From NCBI RefSeq assembly GCF_004359215.1, contig NC_090611.1, positions 408,856-472,855 on the forward strand: a DNA stretch of 64,000 nucleotides. Reading direction: 5' to 3'. A program made the translations under genes and the position numbers. Of the stretch, positions 22,159 through 31,705 are shown piece by piece (the first letter of the stretch is position 1; every line of letters begins with the position of its first letter). The stretch is from Bremia lactucae. Lineage: Eukaryota; Oomycota; Peronosporomycetes; Peronosporales; Peronosporaceae. The notes below the pieces were generated by a model that made no database searches, was not told the origin of the DNA, and saw nothing but the letters and a program-made list of their open reading frames with translations.

Positions 22159-22265
22159 AACCATTTCGACCAATCAAAGAGACGTACAGGGTTCTATAAG
22201 CATGGGTGCGCGCTCAATAGCGAAAAGTGAGCGCTCACTAGCGCCTCCCATTGTATAACCTGTAA
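22159..22265 (-). repeat. MULE right terminal inverted repeat
   Basis: Inverted partner of 20331-20439. Inner end 'accatttcgaccaatcaaag', outer end near 'tgtataacctgtaa'. Confidence 0.88.
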
Positions 22266-22757
22266 GAGGAAAAATATCAAATAGATATCAGGTAGCTTCT
22301 AACCGGACACTTCCCCTTCTTCTCACATATGTATCAATTTAAAAAAAAAAACACTCGCTTTTCTCACATATATTTCATATTTAAATATAAGAGAAAAGTT
22401 TGCACACACCTCCCCAGTTTCCGTCTAATATAATGTACGAATAATCTCACCGCCAACACCATTATTCCTGCTACCCTACCACGTTTTCGTCGAATTTTGG
22501 CAGAAAGTGCTGAGTTTGTTCTGGGAGGTTGATTTCCAGCGGCGATTTTTTCTTGTGTGCAATCTGGAAAGGATAAACCCATAGAACTTTTTGTAGTTAG
22601 TACCTTGTGATGTTTTGGTTTGCTGATGTGTTAGGCAGCGTTTCGGTATTGGTCTAGGGACATGCGTCGACAACAGTTCCGACCGATGAGTAATTAAGCA
22701 TGACTGCTGAAACTATCGCTGATTTATATCAAGGAACTTGAACTTCGATTAAACAAC
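22266..22757. other. Spacer between the MULE and the second gypsy element
   Basis: AT-rich. No supported gene. Confidence 0.5.
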
Positions 22758-23162
22758 TGTAACGGGGTGTATCGTTAGATAAAATTAACTCTTAAAAGGT
22801 TATTAATTAATATATTATCTTAAAGGTAGAGAATATTACTTTACATGGTAATATTCTAAAAGCTTATCCATTGGTAGATATAGAACATTACATCTACTTT
22901 CTCCGCGGTCCAGTCAGTGCTGGACGCGCGCAAAGAGAAAGACAGATAATACTTTTTGTACATGTTTTGTATTAGTTCAGAATTAAGTAGTATGAGTAGA
23001 TATACAAGAAGAACTTAATCATCTTTAAAGCAAGTGTCTTAAAGAGAAGATTTCCCTCTGCACGTACTAAGGTACGTGAAGTGACGTGAGGCACCACTCG
23101 CACTGAGGCAGTGCGAAGTGGACTTGTACTGAAGCAGTACAAGTCGGCAGTGCCCCGTTACA
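22758..23162 (+). repeat. 5' LTR of element 2 (405 bases)
   Basis: Starts 'tgtaacggggtgtatcgtta' and ends 'cagtgccccgttaca'. The termini TGTAACGGGG...CCCCGTTACA are perfect inverted ends with the TG...CA rule of LTRs. The 5' portion recurs inverted at 49885-50264. Confidence 0.92.
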
Positions 23163-23305
23163 TCTGGGAGCACTTTGTAGTCCGTCCAATGACCACAGTT
23201 CCATCATCTAACATGGACATATAAAATGATAATGGAAATACGCATCACGTTTCGCGTGATAGCTACTCCTTTCTAAGTAACATAGACAGGAGTGCGGTGG
23301 AACGA

Positions 23306-24360
23306 ATGAGTTCGACCGTAGGGAACGATGCCATCTTGGCCATGCTGTCCGGTTTGGACAGAGATGCCCCCATTAAGCCATCGCCACGTTCATACAACAT
23401 GAACTTGACGAGGCGAAGGAAAAGGTAGCCTTGCTCAATCAGCAAGGCTCTCAACAGGCATAACTGTTGAGGTTACATAAGGTACAGATCCCTGTACCTG
23501 GGATGACGCACACGCGTCGTCCCGAAACCTTAAAGATTTACATCTCTAAGTTTAGAAGAGTCGAAGAAGACTCCTTCTTAAGATGACTTTTCGAGTTGGA
23601 CGATGCCATAAGGGCACGTCATATCGTCGACGAGCAAATGCAAGTCGCATTCGCTCAGTCAAATTTGGCAGGTCGTGCCACAATTTGGGCACTAGGCCTT
23701 AAGATGCGCGACCCATATGTCTTTGAGTCGCTAGAGGCTTTCAAAGCCCCGCTCAAACAGACGTTTGAACCGCCTAGGGCTGAGTTCAGAGCTCGTTCAG
23801 AGCTTCTGAAACTCAAACAAGGCAAGCGTGATGTTCACGCATATGCCCAGCACATACGACTCTTAGCGAGTTATATTACAAATAACCCAGTCCATGAACA
23901 CACGTTAATAACGGTGTTCATGCAAGGTCTTACGGATGGTCCCGTAAAGACCCACATGTTCCGCTTAAAACTGGATACGCTTGAAGAAGCAATATTCGTT
24001 GCGGAACAGGAGGACTTTAGCTTGAGATGGGCTCAAGCTAGCCCGTCATCGTATCGTCCTCCAAGACGACACGAGTTAGGAAGTCCAGAACCCATGGACC
24101 TCTCTTACGTCGAAAGCGAGAGACCTCGCTTTTCAAGCAATAAGCGATTGCAAAATGCCATCGCTGCCAAAAATTAGGACACTACGCTCATGAGTGTAGT
24201 GCCCCACGCCCAGCACCGAAAGGTACTGAACGTAATTTTGGACCGTATGCAAAAAGGGCAACGGTCGCGGGTCCGACGTTGTTGCGAAATCGCAACAGCG
24301 AGGCGGACCGCCAAAAAACGGTCGGGGTCAGTAGGGGTGCAACGCCCTATTGATCCAGCA
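23306..24360 (+). pseudogene. gag relic of element 2
   Basis: The start MSSTVGNDAILAMLSGLDRD (ATG 23306) is conserved in the minus-strand copy. It meets a stop after about 40 codons. The core resumes at 23596 (ATIWALGLK, RSELLKLKQGKRDVHAYAQ, TLITVFMQGLTDGPVKTHMF) and continues to 24177. The zinc knuckle C-HR-C-QKLG-H-YAHE-C (about 24156-24200) is in the next frame, so a one-base loss separates core and knuckle. Confidence 0.85.
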
Positions 24361-24399
24361 ACCTCAAGAGAATTTGCAAATCTCTTGACGAAAGTTGCT

Positions 24400-24916
24400 C
24401 CAGACACACAATCATTATGTGTTTCTGCACCAGGTGATGAGGGATATGTCATCACCTTGAAGTTAAAAGTGACAAATGATTTGTCACTCGGAGCCCTAGT
24501 GGGCTGCGGAGCGTCAAATAACTTTATTCTTCGCCAGTCACTAGAGAGTCTTAGGCTCAAATATGTTGAGCACGACATCCCTCCAACGAGGATGACGGTG
24601 CGTCTAGCGACAAACGCATCGATAAGAGTAATGAAACGCGTAGTGAAATTTCACTACACTTTAAAAGATATACAGTACGATGATGATCACCATTTTAAAT
24701 ATTATTCGGAAATATTTCATCGTACTGGATTTGGATGACAAATTTGATGTCATCCTAGGACTACCTTGGCTCAGAAAATATGAGCTGAGGATCAGCTGGC
24801 GGCATCGATCCGTAAAGATGCCTGCCACTTGTTCATCAGATGGCCATCGAATGAACGTCTTGGAGCGTCCACAAGCGTGTGGATGTACTACGAGTGAGTG
24901 CGATGGCCTTACTTGA
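24400..24916 (+). pseudogene. Aspartic protease relic of element 2 with the catalytic Asp replaced
   Basis: The frame reads LGALVGCGASNNFILRQSLE; at 24502-24504 the catalytic Asp of the D-x-G-A motif is Gly (GGC). The minus-strand copy of this family has VDCGASNNF at the same place. RMTVRLATNASIRVMKRVVKFHYTLKDIQY follows, then after a frame change DDKFDVILGLPWLRKYELRISW. The protease is dead both by the active-site change and by the frameshift near 24730. Confidence 0.85.
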
Positions 24917-25443
24917 GGTACGGTCGTTAGTACAACTGCACATGATCACAGTGTGATTACTCATCACCTTGTGGAGTCAGCTGCCGGCTGCTCTGCGAAT
25001 GCACGGCAGCGCCAAAGGTCCACTACTCGAATAAGTCGAGTGGATTGAGACATGAGTGTACGCCAAGCGGGCGACATTCAAGGAGTATACTGGTTGCCCT
25101 AAAGGGACAACACGATGATCCTAGGTCGAGTAGAGAGTCGACCGTAGAGGACCCGACTGTGATAGCGCAATCACTGTCGGAAGACGTTGGGGGAATAAGT
25201 CCCTACGTACTTGAGGAGATCTCCTCAAATAGTTAATGCTGAAGTGACTATACTTCAGCATCCCGAGAGATTGATCCCTCGGCAGCCTGTGGATATATCC
25301 CGGGAAGAAACCGAGACATTGAATGTCTTGGTCAATGACGGATCAAGAGTAGGCGCTTACACTTTTGACCTGTATGCGCCTCCGAAGTAAACTTCGGAGA
25401 TAACTCAATTACCAACCCTAGAACCCAAGCGGTTCTTTAGAGA

Positions 25444-26503
25444 TTGCATAGTAGTAAAATCAAGCAGATCTGCGTACTCGTCACAGACGACGATTACTTA
25501 ACCGACATTCGGTCAGCGGTAACTTTTGCAGAGAACGAACGGGTTCTCAGCAGCTCATCGATGAACGAAAGTGTCCTTGATGTGAAGACTCGGATTGAGA
25601 GATACAGTACTCAATCTTGGGAGTCACTTAAGGGAAACCCTCTATATGAGGATTTAATAGAATTCAGGGATGTATTCCCTGAAGCAGTTCCATGCGAGTT
25701 GCATAAGGTTAAATGCACTCGACATGAGATCGAGCTCAAACCGGGCTCGAAGTACTGTGTCATGAAGCAGTGACCACTGCCTCGTGAACAAGTACTTGCG
25801 ATCGATAATTCTTTACCGATCATTTAAAAGCGGGCCATGTAAGGGAGTCAACCTCCCCACATAGCAATCCGACCTTCTGTGTGCGAAACCACAGGAGGGT
25901 GGCGGATAGTGCACGCATTCAACAAACTGAACGCTGCAACAGTACCGGCTCAAACTCCGATACCTAGAAAAGACGTAATCATAGATGATGTGTCTAAAAG
26001 TACCATCTTTTCGTCATGGATCTGATGGATCGATTTTATCAGATCCTTATGGTTGAACGGGATATCCCGTACACAGCAGTGAACACTCTTCCTGGGATGC
26101 TCTGGGAATGGCTACTAATGCCCCAGGGTTTAGTAACGCCCCTACAACATTCAACAGATGCGTAACGAATCTGTTGAGACCAGAGCGAGAATTCGCACCG
26201 CGTTATTTTGACAATGTATTCGTCCATAGCCGGGCCATGGACGGAAAGACGGACGTGGAAGTTCATAACACTCTCGTTCGTCAGGTTATTACACTTATGC
26301 GAAAGCATAAGTTGTATGCAAATCTCAAGAAGTGAATATTCGCTGCAAGCGAATACCACTTCTTGGGTGCATCGTCGGTAAACACGGCACGCACCTGATC
26401 CCGAAAAGATCAAGGCAATCACCGACTGGCCACTTCCAGTCGATGTCAAGGGACTTAGAAAGTTCCTTGGTTTAGCGGCGTACTTGCACAAGTACTCTCG
26501 CAA
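25444..26503 (+). pseudogene. Reverse transcriptase relic of element 2, first copy
   Basis: Encodes the linker and entry to reverse transcriptase (LYEDLIEFRDVFPEAVPCEL, HEIELKPGSKYCVMKQ). After a TGA it goes on through KPQEGGWR-like fingers, QTPIPRKDVIID, WEWLLMPQGLVT and NAPTTFNRCVTNLLRPE, to YFDNVFVHSRAMDGKTDVE (about 26200-26250). The catalytic YxDD is F-D-N here, so the second Asp is lost. The copy ends in LRKFLGLAAYLHKYSRNYA. Confidence 0.85.
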
Positions 26504-27060
26504 TTATGCAATCCTGGGAGTCACTTAAGACAAATCCTTTATACAAGGATCTGATTGAATTCAGGGATGTATTCCCTGAAACAGTTCCATGGAGTTGCCT
26601 AAAAAAAGAGCATCGACATGAAATCGAGCTCAAACCGGGCTCGAAGTACTGTGTCATGAAGCAGTGGCCACTGCCTCGTGAGCAAGTACTTGCGATCGAT
26701 AAATTAATGCATCGATCGATTAAAAGCGGGCCATGTAAGGGAGTCAACCACCCCACATAGCACTCCGACCTTCTGTGTGCTAAACCACAGGAGGGTGGTG
26801 GATAGTGCACGCATTCAACAAACTGAACGCTCCAAAGCATAAGATGTACGCGAATCTCAAGGAGTGTGTATTCGCTGCAAGCGAAATACCACTTCTTGGG
26901 TGCATCGTCGGAAAACACGGCGTGCGCCCTGATCCCGAAAAGATCAAGGCAATTATGAATGGCCAGTTTCAGTCGATGTCAAGGGACTTAGAAAGTTACT
27001 TGGGCTAGCGGCGTTCTTGCAAAAGTACTCACGCAATTATGCCGAGATGACAGTTCATCT
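26504..27060 (+). pseudogene. Second, deleted reverse transcriptase copy inside element 2
   Basis: At 26504 the sequence restarts at the linker (SWESLKTNPLYKDLIEFRDV), repeating 25612 onward. It continues through HEIELKPGSKYCVMKQWPLP to HAFNKLNAPKHKMYANLKE, where the whole palm, including YxDD, is deleted, and on to LLGCIVGKHGVRPDPEKIKA. The two copies differ at many bases, so this is an old event, or a join of two diverged elements. Confidence 0.85.
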
Positions 27061-27560
27061 CTCTTGTCAGTTGAAAAAAAGACGAGAAATACTTATGTAA
27101 CGCTGATTGTCAGCTTTCCTTTGAAGGTATCAAGCAAAGCTTGATGCAATCGCCAAGATGGGCGATTGCAGATCAAGACGGACCATTCCATGTGGTCTGT
27201 GATACCAGCGATTTCGCAATCGGCTGTGCGTTAATGCAATATGATGCAGACGGCGCGGAGGGCGTCGTCTATTGCCAATCGCGACAGCTGCAGCCAGCTG
27301 AACGCAATTACGCAGTGCATGACAAGAAACTCCTTACCATGAAGTATGCACTAGCTAACTTTAGGGCCTATCTCCTCGGAGATAGACCGTTCATCGTATA
27401 TACGTACCATGCGTCATTACGCACGGCTGTTAATAGCCCACACCTTTCGCAAAGAATGGCGCGGTGGCTATCCTTCTTCGCGGAGTATAATTTTCCGCTA
27501 AATATAAACCAGGACGACTTAACGTCATCGCTGATGCATTATCACGCCGACCCGATTTCA
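27061..27560 (+). pseudogene. RNase H relic of element 2
   Basis: WAIADQDGPFHVVCDTSDFAIGCALMQYDADG carries the first Asp of the RNase H site. HDKKLLTMKYALANFRAYLLGDRPFIVYTYHASL follows; the expected Asp in YTDHASL is Tyr (codon at 27405). The end, RMARWLSFFAEYNFPLN, replaces the usual VEYKPG segment. Catalysis is predicted to be lost. Confidence 0.82.
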
Positions 27561-27638
27561 AGCCGGCTGCGCATTCCAACAGTGGAAATAATCCAACTGT
27601 TGCAACACTTATTTCAAGCGTTCCGCCATTAATCCTGA

Positions 27639-28505
27639 TTGATGACAAAAGAAAGCCTACGCAGAAAAAAGGACATTCTGCGTTTAATGGATCATGTGAT
27701 GAATCCATCCGATAAATCTTTTAAAGATTTACCGGTTTTATATCGATTGTCATCCGATCGATACACAACAAGCAACGGCACTCCACGTATCGTCGTCCTA
27801 ACTCACAATGATTTGCGCTTGAGCATCATGTATGAGTGTCACGATTCACCAACAAGCGGGCATCGTGGACGTGAGAAAACTTATATTACAGTAAGTCGCA
27901 AATTTTACTGGCTCCGCCAGTATCACTTCGTGCGCAAGTACATTCGTGCTTGCGAAGTATGTCAACAGGTGAAGCCTAGCCCTTCATCTTGGGCACCTCT
28001 CCAACCTCTACCACTTCCAGTAAAATGTTGGCAGTCCGTATCTATAGACTTCGTCTTCGGATTTCCCGAAACGATCACAAAAACAATGGAATCCTTGTTT
28101 TTGTAGACAGAATCCTTGTTTTTGTAGACAGGTTCAGCAAGATGGTACATCTTTTTGCAGTACCAGAGTCGATAACGGCTCCAGGCTGTGCCCGTGTCTT
28201 TATCGACACGGTATTATAACTCCACGGTTCACGGCGGGAGTTTTGGCAATCCGTATTCCAATCTCTCGGAACACGACTGAGTATGTCAACTTCTGATCAT
28301 TCAGAGACAGATGGTCAGACGGAACGCGTAAATCGTGTTCTCGAAGAGATACTTCGAGGTTACGTCCAATCGTATCCGAATTGGAGCGAGTTTTTACGGA
28401 TGGTCGAATTCGCCATCAATAACTCGGTGCATGCGTCTAGAACGCATACACCGTTCTTCGTGAATGGCTTCCGCCATCCACGCATACCCACCCAATTAGA
28501 GAGAT
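27639..28505 (+). pseudogene. Integrase relic of element 2
   Basis: The zinc head (ECHDSPTSGHRGREKTYI, then CEVCQQVKPS) is intact, and VSIDFVFGFPE (about 28040-28070) keeps the first catalytic Asp. A 21-base duplication repeats ILVFVDR (28089-28130). After FIDTVL a segment with the second Asp is deleted. DGQTERVNRVLEEILRGYVQ (about 28310-28370) keeps the Glu region. TPFFVNGFRHPRIPTQLE ends the domain. Confidence 0.82.
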
Positions 28506-29600
28506 CCTCTAAATTAAGGGAACGGTGGACTCGCACGAGCAAAAACTATTTCTGGCTCTAGCTCATCACGCGTCAAAGTTACCAACGACGCGAATGATGT
28601 CAATGGTGAAGCAATCGACATCGAAGATGAGAAAGATCTCATGGCAGTGCCCACAAAGCGCACTGGAAGAGACAAAACAAATGAGTCAGCAGAGGAATTT
28701 TTGATGGCTCGAGAACCAGTAATCCGGTTCGTACAGGATTCCATTGCTAACGCAGTGGACCGTAAGAAACGGAACACAAACGTGGAAGACAAAATGTTCT
28801 TTCATTTGAAATTATTGATCTAGTACTACTGTCTACGGTAAACTTATAGTCACTTATGTGGCTAGTAGTATACTACTATTCAAGTTCATTGGGCCTTTCC
28901 GTGTTCTGCATCGCAGAGGCAATGCGTGCACAATAGAATTGCCACGTAGCATGCGTCCGGATCTTACGGATTACGTTGGTCGGCTCCGCCCGTCATATCA
29001 GTACGCGGTCTCATTCGAGGATGGATCTGACCACCCTTTTCAAGAATCCCTAAACGCTATTTGTGGTCACGAACCAGATCCTTATGTTGAATCTGGAGAT
29101 TCTCATGCCTGGTAAAATCCTCGAAACCGCGATGAGCGGATGACAGCTCATCACAAAGAGCGTGATATTTCCGTTCGTACTCCAACATGGAGAACGCACT
29201 CTTCGAACGGTCTTCCAACCGTTCGATATAGTGAGCCTGCACCGTCTGCTCTAACGAGCGACGCTTACCGCGCTCGTGATCAAGTCCCTCCTCCAAATTA
29301 TGGAGGAAGCGATCGAGTTTGTCGATCTTCGACTCTAGATCCGACGCATGGGTCGGATCTAATTTTCCCTTCTCCGCCACAATTATTGGTGGATTCCCAC
29401 AATTGTCACCGTTTCCTTGTAGAACGTATTCAAAGGGGCAGCGCACGAGTTATCTTGTTCGCTGGCGGTTATCCACCTTCACATGACAGCTGGGAGCCTC
29501 GTTCCCAGCTGTTGTTGACGTTAAGGGCCTCGTCCGTCAGTATGACGAGACCCATCCGATGGATCAGAAGGTCCATCAGAAAACACGCGCCCCTGGCGCT
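28506..29600 (+). pseudogene. Integrase C-terminal tail and chromodomain relic of element 2
   Basis: FIGPFRVLHRRGNACTIELP and YVGRLRPSYQY (about 28885-29010) are the GPF/Y-type integrase tail. Near 29410-29560 two frames together give FLVERIQ..., GGYPPSHDSWEPRSQLL and TRPIRW, a chromodomain core (F.VE.I ... W.GY....WEP). Frameshifts break it. Confidence 0.7.
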
Positions 29601-29974
29601 TGGAAATCAATTGCAAAACGTCAATCGCATCGCGCATCTCGGTAGAGATGCGAGCTCTTCCCTAGGGCGAAGAAAGGAATACACATCCCCTTTCATTCGT
29701 TTCGTGTTGTCAACACAACACGGACAGTCTCGTGACAACCGATGCAATTTAAACCTTTCTCCGGTTGGAGTTCGTTTCTCAAACTTAACGCGAATCGCGT
29801 TAAGTCTTTGAAGCCAGGCTTTGCGTCCAATGTCTTTGACATTGCGAATGAATGAACGCGCTCCAGGCTTGCATCAGCGAGGTTACATCTCGTTTGTGTT
29901 GCCACTGTACCATCGATGCTTAAGAAAAACATCGCGATAAAAATCTAACTCAGCGCGAAAGTTCTTCGCGCTGG

Positions 29975-30500
29975 GATCAAGACCATGTAGCTTTCTCGGT
30001 GTAGCGGAGCTACCTCGCTCCTAAAGTCAGAGGGAGACTTTCAGACTCAGAGAGTCACCTGGTTCTATTGAACTAATGGGTTTAACAACTCAGGGAGTCG
30101 TACAAGCTATTAAAGCTTAAGGAATCATAGTTCAAGGGATTCAGGGGTTCATAGAACCAAGTGGCAACTATTGCTTAAGAGAATATACCTTAGAAAGGCT
30201 TCTATCTCTTACAGATCAATGCGCAAGCCTTAGGAAGGCACTTGACGCTTTAAGATCAAAAGGGGAACTGCACTTTATTTAATTATTTAAATCTAAAAAC
30301 CCTACCCTAGCTAATTAAAATAGATTTTGGCCGCCAGATTTATATCTGGCTGCGACCACATCTGGTACCCATAATAAGTGGGATTTAAGCAACTAACTAT
30401 TTTAAAATTAGATAAAAGGGTATTTTACCCATAAAGTAAATGTACCACAACAACGGTTCTCAACTGATGTGTTCCCATTACATTCGCAATAAGTAAGCCT
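29975..30500 (+). repeat. LTR family A copy (most complete in the window)
   Basis: Contains both blocks found apart at 7600-7872 and 10545-10700, joined by about 100 bases not seen in those two. It ends near 'tgttcccattaca' (about 30470-30482). Its left edge lies in the tail of element 2. The right edge is less than 100 bases from the start codon of the TPR gene, so it may influence that promoter. Confidence 0.8.
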
Positions 30501-30580
30501 TAAATATTTACAGGCATCTTTGAATAAAGGCTAATTTTCATTTAAAATCGACTATAGGTTGTGTTTTTCCTACACAATCG

Positions 30581-31644
30581 ATGATTCGGCGCTACGTCAT
30601 TAAGAAGTCTTCCGCTGCGCTGATCCGCTGCATCCAGACGCCACCCAACTTCCGTGCTACCTTTGTACAATGGAGGTCAAACTCGACGTCGATTAAGCGA
30701 AAATCTACAGTGAAAGTGTTGCACAATAAGCCTCAAACTAGTTACGTGCAGGTGGAGCAGGACATCGCAGCCATGCAGCGCGAAATTCGCGATGCTTATA
30801 AGTGCGTGTTATTTTATGCACCAATATGATAAGCTTTACTATCTATCTGATCATTTAGTGATGTTGCAATACAATTTATGTTTATGAAACCCACAGCGCA
30901 GGCAACTACCAAGCTGCATTGGACGCTGGCGTTGAATGCCGAGATCTTGTCAAGTCGCATTTTGGAGAAAATCATCCCGTCTACGCCAGCACTATCACCA
31001 ACATCGCACTTATGAATAAAAATTTAGGCGAGATGGAGGCGGCAGTCGAAGCTTACGAATTTGCACTGCAGACATATAAGAGCACCGTAGGCGAGCAGCA
31101 CGCGTCCTTCGCTACGACACTATATAACCTGGGGCTTGTATACCGCGCTTTGTCGATCTCCAGGTTCGGTCTGGACCGCGTGAATGCACTACATCGTGCG
31201 CAGGATTGCCTCAAGGAATCGCTTAAGATCCGCCGCAATATTCTTGAGCCGGGTCATGCTGACATTGCGCTCAGTATGAGCAACTTGGGTATTATTTACT
31301 GGCAAAACAAGCAGCCGGAGAAAGCATTTACTTCACTCATTGAGGCAGTGGAGCTGCTACAGAAGAAAGTGGGCCCAATGAGTTCTCTCACTGCTGTGGC
31401 GAAAACCAATCTCGCCTATTGCAAAAAGGAGGCACGCAAGTACGATGAAGCCATTTCCTTGTACGAAGAAGTACTGAGTGTCCGTAAGACAGTGCTTGGT
31501 TCGGTGCACAATGAGACAATCATTGCACGTCACAATCTTGCGGAGGCTTACCGCTCGAGCGGGAATGAGGAGAAGGCTTTGGAGATTCAAAATGAAATTC
31601 TTGAGGTGTTTGATACTGAGATTGGATCAGACAAGACGCAATAA
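30581..31644 (+). CDS. TPR-repeat protein with probable mitochondrial targeting (322 aa)
   Basis: Two exons, 30581-30801 and 30897-31644, with a 95-base intron (GTGCGT...CACAG) and a continuous joined frame (AYNAGNYQAAL). The first 35 residues (MIRRYVIKKSSAALIRC...) are basic with no acidic residue and Ser-rich, typical of a mitochondrial presequence. The rest is tetratricopeptide repeats of the kinesin-light-chain/NPHP3 type: GVECRDLVKSHFGENHPVYA, AYEFALQTYKSTVGEQHASFA, DCLKESLKIRRNILEPGHADIA, LYEEVLSVRKTVLGSVHNETI. About five repeats of 42 residues. The partner is unknown. Its 3' end faces the RME-8 gene 61 bases away. Confidence 0.85.
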
Positions 31645-31705
31645 ATTGGTAATTGAATTTAACAGCTTAACTAAATGTGCTTACTATCGCTCCTTTCAAG
31701 AGACA

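Larger units (their letters stand above)
20331..22265 (+). mobile_element. Internally deleted Mutator-like element (MULE)
   Basis: About 1.9 kb flanked by inverted terminal repeats of about 105 bases (20331-20439 and 22159-22265) and containing pieces of a MULE transposase in order. Mutator superfamily elements have long terminal inverted repeats and make 8-11 base target duplications. I could not see a clean target duplication, probably because the ends have decayed. The middle of the transposase is missing, so the copy would move only with help from another element. Confidence 0.85.
22758..29960 (+). mobile_element. Rearranged Ty3/gypsy chromovirus, element 2
   Basis: A complete 5' LTR is followed by gag, protease, reverse transcriptase, RNase H, integrase and chromodomain remains on the plus strand. 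Each domain is frameshifted or mutated. The reverse transcriptase segment occurs twice, the second time with a deletion. No matching 3' LTR is present; instead the sequence passes into LTR family A near 29.97 kb, so the 3' end was replaced or recombined. A minus-strand partial copy of the same family lies at 48533-50264. Confidence 0.88.
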
